Assembly: GCF_030445035.2 (NCBI RefSeq)
Contig: NC_080682.1
Span: 36,004,770 to 36,068,769, forward strand
From: Dasypus novemcinctus
Taxonomy: Eukaryota; Chordata; Mammalia; Cingulata; Dasypodidae
Length of the DNA: 64,000 bases
Reading direction: 5' to 3'
Of this stretch, positions 34,895 to 45,835 are shown piece after piece (position 1 is the stretch's first letter; each line of letters begins with the position of its first letter). Position numbers and translations under genes: made by a program. The notes beneath the pieces are model-generated. The model saw only the letters and a program-made list of their open reading frames with translations, made no database searches and had not been told where the DNA came from.

Positions 34895-35195
34895 GCTGCA
34901 AAGTCAATTACCATTTAATGGGTTGGCTTAAACAACAGGAATGTATTGGCTCATAGTTCTGCAGCTAGGAGAAGTTCACAATCAAGGTGTCATCAAGGTG
35001 ATGCTTTCTCCCTGGATACTGTGGCATCCTGGATCTGACTGCTGGGATCCTTGGTCCTTGGTTCCTGTCCCTTGGCAGTACACATGACAGTCTTTCCTTG
35101 CTGCTCCTTTCTCTTTCTGTTCCTTTGACTTCCAGACTCCTGCTGCTCCCTTTCACTTTCTGTCTTTGTAAAATTCCCTGTAAAACCACATCAAT
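34895..35195 (-). mobile_element. MLT1-like LTR fragment, minus strand
   Basis: GGCTTAAACAACAGGAATGT and ATTGGCTCATAGTTCTGCAG, then CAATCAAGGTGTCATCAAGG, are the reversed 3' half of MLT-type LTRs. The other half is missing. Confidence 0.55.
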
Positions 35196-35761
35196 AGTTC
35201 CTATTTACCAGGGTTCACACCCACACACAGAAATATATTAAGTTGATGAACATGTTTTCCTGGGGTAAATGACTTTATGTTAGCACAGTAAAAATACTAG
35301 CTATAAAAACTTATATTAAAAGTTATGTTCACTGAACAAACTCAGTTTCTCATGTTTGAAAATACTTAATTTAAAATTTTATAAAACTTCATTATAAAGC
35401 ATAAAGTAAACCTTTTTATTGTGACCTATTGATATCCACAAATCCCCTACAATTTACCATTTTGTGCTATGCAAATATTAATTATACACAGAATATTTTC
35501 TATATGAAAAAATACTTTTTAAATTGAGAAATATTATTTTAAACCTGCAAACATTCATTAGAATGCTGATACAGATGATGAGAAATTTTCATAAAAAGGC
35601 TTTAGCTACATTCCACAGTATAGACTTTAATTCTTTTAAATCAATATATTTAAACATAGCTTCTCTTTTACTTTTCTTTCCTTTCATTTTTATACATATC
35701 ACCTTCATGGAAATTTTCATATCAATAAGTACAGAAGTTATCAGTTTCATAAATGGTCTCT
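35196..35761. other. AT-rich, no gene
   Basis: No gene or assignable repeat was seen. Confidence 0.4.
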
Positions 35762-36035
35762 AGCCCCACATGCAAGGATCATGCCCCGTAAGGAGTGCCG
35801 CTCAGCACAAAAGAAAGTGCAGCCTGCCCAGGAATGGCGCCACACACACGGAGAGCAGACACAACAAGATAACGCAACAAAAAGAAACACAGATTCCCGG
35901 TGCTGCTGATAAGGATAGAAGTGGTCACAGAAGAACACACAGCGAATGGACACAGAGAGCAGACAACTGGGGGTGGGGGTGGGGGGGAAGGGGAGAGAAA
36001 TAAAACATAAAAATAAATTAAAAAATAAAAAAACA
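35762..36035 (+). mobile_element. DAS-type SINE, 5'-truncated
   Basis: The body starts inside the element at AGCCCCACATGCAAGGA and continues through CCTGCCCAGGAATGGCGCCA and GCGAATGGACACAGAGAGCA to a G-rich segment (about 35969-35992) and an A-rich tail. Compared with 18240-18660 it lacks the tRNA-like head, including both pol III promoter boxes. No target site duplication was found. Confidence 0.85.
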
Positions 36036-36849
36036 GTAAGGACATTTACCTCTAAAACCCCCCTTTTAATATAATACCCCATAAGTATGCTTCTGCTAAC
36101 TGGAATCTAATCTTTACCTGTACTCTGTAGTGACAACCCCCATTAATATGAAGTAACCTATCAGAAAAATGAAGAAAACTGAATAAGAATAGTCACCTGT
36201 GAAGAATAGGTGACTGTGACTCAAATCCTCAGGGTAAACACAACTCATCACAATGCATGGTTGTGAAACCATATTTCCTCCAATGTTTGAACCCAATAAC
36301 TTTCATGAATACAGTGAACCATTTCTCACTGTTTTCTTGACTTACCTAACCATAATTTTCAGCTATTAATTCCAGAGAGATTCATTCTGGAGAAACAAAC
36401 ATATGCATTTCTCAAGGAAATGACATTTGCCTCAGTAATATGTTTTTCCTTCATTATGAAACAGAACCTGGGCTTTTTTTCTTGTAACAGTTAAATATAT
36501 CATTGACTATCCCTCTGCAACTGTCCCATGGTCTTTTTCACCATATTATCTCATTAGTATGTTTGGTTATCATTGTAGTGTGTGTGGTGTGTCTTTGTGT
36601 TTGTGTGGTGTAAACCTTACTTACATTAAGGAGTACACATAATTAAGGTTTTAGAAGTGTTTGCTGATGTTGCTGTAACCACAGAATTAAAGATAAGAAA
36701 GATCAAAAGCAACAAGAAACCTGGGTTAGAAGCTATAATAAAGAAATCAAGACACTTTGCCAGAGGATCACACAAATCCATGGCTACTGACAGACATACA
36801 CTTACTGGGTGCCAGTGGTCTTCCATTCCCTTAACTTTAAAATGAAAAC
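36036..36849. other. Unassigned, no gene
   Basis: A TG-rich patch lies at about 36575-36612. No coding sequence is supported. Confidence 0.4.
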
Positions 36850-37065
36850 TAGTTTATTATTTCTCAAGCTTAGATGATAATTGGAATCACCTGAGAGATT
36901 TATGAACAGATAACAGAATCTAGTCCAAGAGAGCTGTTTGAGAGGACCAAGGTTAAGAGGCATATAAAAATCTATATTTCTGCAAAGCTCCTATGTACGT
37001 TTCAGGCAACCAATGGTCACTCCTCAGGAAATTTGGATTTGGAAGCACTGGGACAAGACATTTGA
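36850..37065. mobile_element. Possible MER5-like hAT remnant
   Basis: TTTCTCAAGCTTAGATGATA and TTGGAATCACCTGAGAGATT, with a later CTATATTTCTGCAAAGCTCC, resemble the MER5 group of non-autonomous hAT-Charlie elements. The terminal repeats were not resolved. Confidence 0.4.
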
Positions 37066-38317
37066 TGTTCTTAGAGCTTAAGAGTTCTGTGAGTAAGTAG
37101 AATCCAAAGATCTTCACTTTGGATATATAGTACCATCTGCACTGTATTTCTATAATACTATTATTTCCCATATTCCTTTTGCATTAATTGCTTGAATATA
37201 AGGAGATAAAATATTAGTGATGTGGCAAGTCTGAGGTCCTTAAGAAATAAAAGCTGATATATTTTTGACACTCAAAAACTGAGAAAGGGAGCATGTGGAA
37301 TAGAACTCAAGTTACCACCAGTAACTTAATGAACTTACTCTTAATCAAAAATGGTTTGCAGTCAGTCCCCATCAGAGGTGTGCAGAGAGTCTCCTCTTGG
37401 TTTTTTAAGATGACCATGAAAGATGAGAACTCAGACTCCCCTCTTTTAGCAGGGGCTAATTTGGTCAACAACGTCAATTTATTCTACAGAGTATATTGTC
37501 TGAAATGTTGGCTGCCACTTTTTACCTTTCTAACCCTGTTGACACAGATGGGGGATGTGACTGTGAGACAAATGGTTCATCAGTGAAAATAAATGGTACT
37601 ATTCATTTTTCAGATAAAGGGATTTGTTTCATAGTGCAAAACAATGAAAATACGTCTCCCTATATCTTAGAACTAGTGGTTATACTTCTGTCCTCTGGAA
37701 CATAAAATATTTTAAACACATTTTCATGAAATGCTCAAGTGAATGTATAAAGATAAATTCCATATTCCTATATATGGTTCCCCTTTTATTTATTTAAACA
37801 TATTCAGGAGATTAAAACATTTCTTACATGTCAGGGTCTCTAGAAAGTTGATACATTTTTATTGTAGTACATGAGTAAGCAGATTTCATTTTGTCAGTAT
37901 TCTTGTGTCCTAGTTCTTCCATGGCTTTGAATACAATGAGAGTTACATGGATTATACCTGAATCCAACATGAAGCCTGGAATTAAGTCCAGGTAAATCCA
38001 ACCTAGATTAGATGATTTAGAATTAAATGCTTTTTGAATAAGCCATGAGTTTGTGAATGTCTTGTTACACAGCTGAATTGAAATGAATGGTCCAAGAATG
38101 GTAAGGTCAAATTGTGGAAGTGGGGCTTTTGATGTATGTTCATAAATTTCTAAAGTCTACTGTATATTTAGTGTGAGGTAGCTTTCAAGGAGCAGTGAAA
38201 AAGTCATATGCTAGCGAAAATGGGCATGAGGGACAGTACATAACTTTTATTATATACATAAAGGCCAAATTCTCAATACATAAGTGTGCAGCCATCTTCC
38301 CTTCCATTACTCTTCTG
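37066..38317. other. Unassigned, no gene
   Basis: The frames at 37293-37586 and 37496-37705 carry no recognised domain. Confidence 0.4.
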
Positions 38318-38372
38318 TGATTAGCATATGATTAACATATGATTAATATATGGTTAACATATGGTTAACACA
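38318..38372 (+). repeat. Five tandem copies of an 11-bp unit
   Basis: The units TGATTAGCATA, TGATTAACATA, TGATTAATATA, TGGTTAACATA and TGGTTAACACA follow each other without gaps. Confidence 0.95.
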
Positions 38373-39022
38373 ATGATGCTTGGTAGATTCCATTTCATAC
38401 CTCCTTTGTTGATCAATTATAGGAAGAGTGTTAACAAAAATTAAATACAATCCATGTTCAATCTGAAAAGTCTGTCTCCTTTTCAAAGAAACCAAATAGG
38501 GAATTTTTCACAATTGGCTAATTTAGTTCATTACTGGAAAATATGGCCTACATATGCATCAACAGCAGTCTTCTTAAAATAAATGCTAAAATTTAACACT
38601 TGCCCATCCATTAGTGCCCAGAACACTGGACAACTCGATTGATCTTTACCTACCTGAATTAGATAACCAGAAATTAATCACTGCAGTTTCTACATCAAAA
38701 TTAGACTCTAACTTGATCTGCTATTATCTCTATTGAGCTCACTATATTTGGGATCATGAAGGACAAAATAAAATATCAAAGTTAAAGGGGACAAGATCAC
38801 CTGATCTATTGCCTTTGTACACAGGCCCAAAGAGAAAAAGTTAGAGAAAAATAGTGAATGACAGCTCTTATATCTTTGAGGCTTGCGGCTTTTGATGGAA
38901 GCACAGAAACTTTTTGAATCAGCAGCCTTTGTCAACATTGATGATTCTGTAAAAGGAACAAGATGGGTCAAAGGAGTCAAATAGGAGAGGCATCATTTCC
39001 CTTCAAGCAGCTTTTCTTGGCA
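38373..39022. other. Unassigned, downstream of OR pseudogene 3
   Basis: The minus-strand frame 38708-38980 has no OR or other recognised features. Confidence 0.4.
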
Positions 39023-39705
39023 CTAGACTTTCCTCAGGGCATTCTCCATGTCTGTTTTTCTAACCATGTAGATGAGGGCATTGAACATGGGGCAAACATG
39101 ATGTATGTAAAATAGGGCAAACACTGTGTTGTCATTGTCAGGACCAGCCGTGGGGACATAGGTGAAGACGAGGGACAAGAAGAGCATGAGCACCACAGTG
39201 ATGCGTGAGCCACAGGTGGAGAGGGCTTTGTGGCGGCCATCAGATGAGTGGGTCCTCAGGGTGGACAAAATGATGATGTAGGAAATTACCAAGGCAGCAA
39301 AGGTCAAAATGGACGTTATTCCTGTGGTGTAATGATCATAATAGCCAATAGACTAGAATTGGTGCAGGCCAGTTTTAGCAGTTTTAGTGGAAGAGTGGTC
39401 TATCTGATTGGGGTCACAGAGGGGATGTTCTATGATAATCAAAATATGTATGATTGAATGGATAAATGCTGTGGTAGCAGAGGACATCACCAGGACATAG
39501 TACACCTGCCTGTTCATGATGATAATGAAAGTGTCTGCAGATGGCTGCATGGTGGTTGTAGACTATAACCACCAAGACACATAGTTTGCTTGCTAAGGCC
39601 TCTGCCCTTCCTGGTGAGCAGAACAAACAAATTTCCCAAGAGAATTACAAGAAAGCAAAGTGAGAACAGCACAAAGCATGTGGTCTTTGCAGCCTCATCA
39701 CTAAA
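39023..39705 (-). pseudogene. Olfactory receptor pseudogene, OR4 family-like, internally deleted (OR pseudogene 3)
   Basis: Read on the minus strand, TM1-like text (CFVLFSLCFLVILLGNLFVL) at about 39690-39620 is soon followed by the end of TM3 and intracellular loop 2 (AAICRHFHY), so TM2 and most of TM3 are missing. A frame change leads to NRQVYYVLVM (TM4) and HPLCDPNQIDH (extracellular loop 2). Another change near 39340 leads to the open end from 39307: TFAALVISYIIILSTLRTHS, GRHKALSTCGSRITVV, and a TM7 stretch with MFNALIYMVRKTDMENALRKV before TAG at 39023-39025. The usual [11 protein letters not shown]7 motif reads NALIYMVRK. Total span is about 680 bp against roughly 930 for an intact OR. 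The family is OR4-like; the member is not resolved. Confidence 0.88.
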
Positions 39706-41219
39706 AGGAACAGGAGGCTACATTTTATAATGTATTAATGTCCCATATCTTCTGTGGAGTTGATAATTTCGAAGGGTAGCCTAATATCCATGTTATGAAA
39801 AAAATTTTAAACCGTTGATTTATTTACAAAATCATTCATTCTATGATTATATATTAATTTTTTTATGATTCTATCTCCTTACTTGGTGCCTGGAGTACAG
39901 CAATGAAAAAAATATATGCAATCTACTTACACACGGAGTATAGTGTATTAGTCTGGACATTTAATAAAATAATACTGCAAATAGTTAATTGGAATTGTAA
40001 TAAATGCCAAAGTCTTTTGCTTATGATGAACAGCAAAGTGAACACTAAAATTTGAAACATTTCTTCATGCCTATTTTGAGATGTAATTTCAATATTATGC
40101 CTAAGGGTGGTTTGTAAATCTCTAGCATCCATAAACAATATTGAGGTTTCTATCTCCCAAGGATAAGAAAAGACACTACATATTCTAAGTATTTCCCATT
40201 GACTAGTAATATGTGGAATCCTGAAACTGCAGTGATATCATTAGATTTCAGTGGTTTCTTTGTTTTAAGTAGTGGACCCCTGGGTGACAATCTCACAAAG
40301 AGCCTTCAGAACATTTTCTAGACATCAAAAATAATGGAAGGAAAAAACTAATGAGGAGAGAAAAGCAAAGCGCAAAAGTCAGATTTTTGGGGGAAAAGCA
40401 TTTCTCCATTGTGTGGGTTTCTAGCAAGGTTATGGCTTCCTTGAATTTATCTTATTTCATGTTCACTATTCTAAGTGAGAAGTTTTCTTTTTTTTTTTTT
40501 TTTTGTTATTTAGTCCACTTTCTGAAACTTTCAAGAATCCCAACTTAATACCTTCTAGGTAATTTCTTTCAAAATCTCTGGAAGGATCACTGTCACATGA
40601 GCAAAATTGCAATTGAAGTGGCCTTGAGCTATGGCAAAATATTTTTTAAAATTAAAAGTAAAAAGCTATGATAGCTGTAATTTACCTGTCCTATCCTTGA
40701 AAATGGAATCCCCTCCTTGAATTTTATTAAAAGATATATAAATATGTAGAACGTAAAGATATATACCATATTATTATCAGAGACAGTGTTTAGCTATCTA
40801 GGCTGTTGTTGCTGCCCACAAACTCTGTAGGGCGTGTTGGCTGGTAGTGATTTGTCTCTGGTCACTATGAAGGGTGAGGTAACCAGAAAACAGGTGGGGA
40901 GTGGGGGTGCAGTCTCTTCTGCCCCTTCCCTCATTCCCACCATGTGATGATGTTGCTGACTGCCTTCTGATAAACCTACCCTTGGGAGTGTGTTCTTGTA
41001 AATTGTACCTTTCTAACTTTTTGTGTGAGTCAGCAGGCTGATGGAAGTCAGCAGGCCATTGCCTAAGTTTATGTCTGTATGGCTTATTAAGTTCACTGCC
41101 TCCTTCCTCCTTAGGTCCCTATTCTCTCCTGCCTCAATATTTATGTTTTGAAAAGATCAGTATGGTAAAGATATTCCAATTTAATCCATACATTCAAAAT
41201 TAAAAGTTAAATATCTGAC
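39706..41219. other. Unassigned, no gene
   Basis: No coding evidence was seen. Text near 39885-39930 resembles a very old interspersed repeat, and a poly(T) run lies at about 40487-40504. Confidence 0.35.
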
Positions 41220-42130
41220 AAAAGTTTCATGAATTTTGAAAAAGTGATTCCATATTCAGAAATAGGTGATATCCAGAATAGTTAAGCTAACTTTTGAAAA
41301 GAGCAAAAGGTGGGCATAATTTTTCAGAATATCATTAAGCTATGGCAATTAAAGCAAGTTTGGAATAGACAGATTGATAAACTCAAAGGCAGTTAATAAA
41401 TACACAGCTAAAGATATTGGGATTCATTCTATTTTTATAGTGATACTATTAATCAATGTGAAATATAAGGTGTTTTGGTAAGTGATGTGGGATTTTCAGT
41501 CTTTATCTGGGAATGAAGGAAAAAGAAAATTCTACCTCACTAGTCATAAGAAAATATATTCCAGGTGGTTCAAAGACACAAACACATTACATAAAACTAG
41601 AAAAAATATTTTAGATAAATAATTAGTATAATATATTTTTATTTAGAGCAGGGACAATTTTTAAAGCATATGATGCAAATTCATAAAGAAAAATGTAATA
41701 TATTTAATAGTTCTGTATCACAAAATTCCTTGTGAACAAAGTATTTTAAAATGTTGCACAATGGGAGTAAATATGTATAACTTCTGAAAATAAAAAAAAT
41801 ATAAAGGCAAATTTATTAATGAGTAAAGCATTGCAATACACAGAAAGGAAATTAAAACTGGTCAGTAACCATATATAAAAATATTTAACCTCGTTATGAT
41901 CAAGGATTTAAACTATTATGCTTATTTAATTTAAACTATTATATTTATTATCATTCTTTAGTTTTATGAAAATGGAATTAAAAGACCTGTTGATACAAAA
42001 TTTGATGATGGCTCAGGGAATCAGCATGTCATCTGGTGAAACAGCATTCAAAAGGATATTCAGTACAGGCTTATTCAAATTTAGAAAGTATAAATGATAT
42101 AAATACCTAATAATAATTGGCTGATATCAA
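41220..42130 (+). mobile_element. Degraded L1 ORF2 C-terminal/3' region, plus strand
   Basis: Blocks such as AGGTGGTTCAAAGACACAAA, ATAAAACTAGAAAAAATATT and AGGAAATTAAAACTGGTCAG follow the 3' part of old L1 ORF2 in order. No open frame remains. Confidence 0.55.
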
Positions 42131-42554
42131 AACAAAATCTTCAAAGCAGAATTTTACCATTTAGTGTCAATATTTATTCCCTTCCATTTGCAGTTTAATT
42201 AAGTTTTAATAGAAAATTGAAGTGGAGAGTTGGAATAATTATATGGATTATGTAAACAACTAAATCATCCTCAATATTGTTAAAAACAACTTTCAGAAAT
42301 ATAAAGGAGTGACAGGATATGAATTTCAATATAACCTTTTACACTTTGGTGTTATAATGTATTAGAATGTATAATATATTGGAATGTCATAGAATTATGT
42401 GGTAATGTTTTCCTGCAACTGCTTGACCTAGTCTTGTTTATTAAATGATATTATAATCATTATATACTTATATATATATATATCATAAAATTTTGTACTT
42501 TTCAGTATCGTTGTGGAATCTTTGGAGCCAATAATACCAAGTTGTACAAAACAT

Positions 42555-42705
42555 ATAATACTTAATAATTGTTACCATTTAATAAGTATGTTTGGTATGT
42601 CTATACTCTGTTAACTTATTTACCATTTTGATCTTTAGAAAATAGATGTTATTAAACACATTTTACAAATGAGGCTCAGAAAGGCAGAATAAACCTACCT
42701 AAGAG
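42555..42705 (+). mobile_element. MIR SINE
   Basis: The end of the stretch, CATTTTACAAATGAGGCTCA followed by GAAAGGCAGAATAAACCTACC-like text, is typical of MIR. It is old and degraded. Confidence 0.6.
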
Positions 42706-42893
42706 GAAAATAAATGAATAAATAAATAAAAAATACCTAATAATAATAGAATGTAAATAATGTGTGAGTTTCTTATTATGGAAAACAAGACAGAAATTTA
42801 AACGTAAGATCTATCTAACACATCTAATATGTATAAATCACTAAGAAATAATGTTGATCACAAACTATAAGGTACATGAAGATGCTAACTTTT

Positions 42894-43331
42894 GTTCTTT
42901 AGCATTTTTTATCCTCTCGCCTTGTGACTTTTTTGCATGCTGTCTTTTCTCTGTGTCCATTCCCTATGCATTCTTCTGTGTATTTATTTTACTTATTTAT
43001 TTATTCACTCATTCATTCATTTATTTGTTTGTTTATTTTTTTATTTTTCCCCTCCCCATTGCAGCTTGCCTGCTGTCTGCTCTCTGTGTCCATCCGCTGT
43101 GCACTCTTCTGTGTTTTTGCTTGTCTTCTTTTTTTGTTGTGTCACCTTGCTGAGTCAGCTCTCCGTGGCCCTTGCAGGCTGGGTGGCACTCTGAGGCACT
43201 TGTGGGCTGGGCAGCTCTCTGCAGCATGCGGGCAAGCCTGCCTTCACAAGGAGGCGCCAGGATGATGCAAACTCAGGGCCTCCCATATGGTAGATGGGAG
43301 CCCAACTGATTGAGACACAGTCGCTTCCACT
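42894..43331 (-). mobile_element. DAS-type SINE, minus strand, with doubled 3' module
   Basis: A perfect 12-bp duplication ATGCTAACTTTT (42882-42893 and 43332-43343) encloses the element. The tRNA-like head is at the right end. On the minus strand the body reaches the GACACAGAGAGCAGACAGCA module and a long (AAAT/AATG)n tail. A second, diverged copy of the module (AATGGACACAGAGAAAAGAC) follows within the same duplication, ending in another A-rich stretch. The same layout occurs at 5444-5785. Frames of up to 113 codons over it are artefacts. Confidence 0.85.
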
Positions 43332-43343
43332 ATGCTAACTTTT

Positions 43344-44269
43344 ATGTTAAAAATATTCCACCCAAAGAATGTCATGTAGTTCTATGAGTACTTGTGTCCT
43401 CATAAATGAACAGGAAAAGGTGTGGAAGGAAATATTTACCTCTGGGGAATAAAGGGACTTTATTACTATGGCCATAGGGATTTTAATGAAATATAATAAA
43501 TATTACAGTTTCTTTACTAAGAATATTATATTTCAATTCTGCTTCCATCAAATGTAATTAAAACTCATTAATTTTAAATATAACTTAAAAATAAAACATT
43601 ATAAATGAATGAAATGAAACAAAGTAAAATAGAAATCATAATCAAGTATTGTAATTAAGTGAAATTTTATATAACTTGTTCTTCAGTAGTTACCACAATA
43701 TTATTTAAATTACTTTATTAAAAGTATATGGAGATGGTATTCTCTAGGCCATGAATTTCCAAAAGTAGGCAGATACGTTTATGTCACTCCCCCACCCCTT
43801 TATGAGAAGATATAAAGAACAAGAAACATCTATATCTGTATTTATTTATGTAAATCTGCACATAAATTTAAGGCAATACCTGCATCTCTTTTTATATCTG
43901 TATCTGCACTTGGTTTTAGTGTCACCATTAAAATGCATGACTCTCTTTATAATTTTATAATACTAATAAAATTTGAATATATTCCAAGGCGATTGCTAAA
44001 TGTAATATCTATTAGTTTTCAGTACTCAATGTTCTTTGTCATGTTTCATTGTTTTATGAACTAGTATTGGTTCTTGTTACAAAATTTTAATTGCAGAAGA
44101 AATAAATGTGTCACAGATTGAAGAGGATGTTGAATAATAAGGTGTGCTACATGAAAGTTTAATTGACTCTGAACTGTATATGCTAAACATAGTGTCATAA
44201 TGTTAAAACTTCTAATGACCTGGAATGTTCATTTCTGTTGCCATAAGTTTGTAGGCTCAATCTAAATAC
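43344..44269. other. AT-rich, no gene
   Basis: No gene or assignable repeat was recognised. Confidence 0.4.
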
Positions 44270-44697
44270 ATAAAAAAGCGAAAAGATTGCTTTGAATTCA
44301 GAGTTTTTCCTCTGGCTGGTAGCAAAAAGAGAAATCAGAGAGCTATAAAACCCAAGAGGAATTAGGCAACCCATTGCTGGCTTTGGGGATAGAAAGACCA
44401 CATGCAATAAGTGGAGAGTGGTCTCTACAGGTAAGGGACACCTCTGACTAACAAGATACGAAACAGGGGCCTTAATCCTACAATTGCATAGAACTGAATT
44501 TTGCCAACAATCTGAATTATCCTGGAAGTGATTCTTCCCCAGAACAGGTAAGAGCCCAGCCCCTCTAACACCTGAATTCAACCCACAAAAGAAACCAGCC
44601 AAATCCACACAGGTACAATGAAATAATAGATGGGTGTCATTTTAAGCCACTAACTTTGTGGTAATTTGTTAAGTAGCAAGAGAAAACTAATACATTG
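44270..44697 (+). mobile_element. MLT1-like LTR, plus strand
   Basis: The 3' end is clear: TTTTAAGCCACTAACTTTGT, GGTAATTTGTTAAGTAGCAA, AAAACTAATACA. The middle (GAACTGAATTTTGCCAACAA, GATTCTTCCCCAGAACAGGT) also fits. The 5' border is uncertain. The 137-codon minus-strand frame is antisense to the LTR and not a gene. Confidence 0.6.
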
Positions 44698-44974
44698 CAA
44701 AAAATGTAATTTAAGCTTAGATTTCTGATTAATTATCAATATACCTGAATTGTAGTAAACAATATTAGGTCAGAAGTGATAGAAAGTCTATCACAGTTGT
44801 CTTTAAAACTTCTGGGGTTTTTTGAAGAAACCAGAAATACACTTTTTTCTATGCTATCTAGGCATTAAAAAAAAAGTTAAGATCAAGCATATAAAATACA
44901 ATGTACTAAAGGCAATTATTATAACAGTCATTTGCTTTATAAAATTTAGATGACACAAAAGAAATAAAAGGTTC

Positions 44975-45835
44975 TATGGTCATAGCAGATGGCTCTGGAG
45001 TTCAGCGCCATGTCAGTTGGCCTACTTTGGAGTTTGTGTTCCTGAGTGTGATGGAGTTGGACTCAGATGTGACCTTTCTGCACATGCCTCTTCTGTTACT
45101 TTTACTAGATCTATGGTTGGTGCTGGGCTTGTTTTATACTCAGGAAACCTGAATCTCTGGACTGCCCATGTAACAGCCAGGCCCTAAGCTTCAGAAGACT
45201 TGCAATTCTAACCCTCTGGTTTATTGGACTTATCCCAGCCAGCTAACAGGGAGGTGAAGAAGGCCAACCACCACACCAGGCAGTCAAGAGTGCCTACAAC
45301 TTCAAGCAGGAGAATTGCATTCATCATCCATGTGAAATCTAAGCCCCTTCTTGATCATCCCATGGTCCACAGGATGGAGGAATAGAGTATGGATTACTGT
45401 GCACTTAGTGATATTCTACAATGGAACTATTGTGATTAGTAATGGAAGAAATTGTAGCATAGATGTGGAGAAAGTGGCCATGGTAGCTGCTCATGGTAGT
45501 GAGAGGGAAGATGAAATATGATATGGGGGCATTTTCAGGACTTGGAGTTGCCCTGGGTGGTACTGCTGGGACAGATGCTGGACATTGTATGTCCTGCCAT
45601 GGCCCACTGGGCAGACTGGGGGATAGTGTAAACTACAATGTAAACCATTATCCATGTGGTGCAGCAGTGCTCCAAAATGTATTCACCAAATGTAATGACT
45701 GTCCCATGACGATGAAAGAGATTGTTGATGTGGAAGGAGTAGGGTGAGGGAGGTGAGGGGTATATGGGGGCCTATTATATTTTTTTAATGTAACATTTTT
45801 AAAAAATAGAGTAAAATAAAAACAAAAACAAAAAC
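44975..45835 (+). mobile_element. 5'-truncated L1, 3'UTR, longest copy
   Basis: The right part matches 8091-8625 and the reverse of 60534-61102 (GTGCCTACAACTT, GCAGGAGAATTGCAT, ATCCATGTGAAATCTAAGCC, TGAACTATTGTGATTAGTAA-like). The left part, up to about 44975, is not present in those copies, so this insertion is less truncated. It ends TTTTTTAATGTAACATTTTT plus an A-rich tail. The frame 45493-45747 is inside the UTR and is not a gene. Confidence 0.7.

Noticed and set aside
37293-37705. Possible small protein gene from two overlapping frames
   Set aside because: No domain, no homolog recognised, and no splice or promoter context.
44195-44608. Minus-strand frame of 137 codons
   Set aside because: It is mostly antisense to an MLT1-like LTR and shows no recognisable domain.
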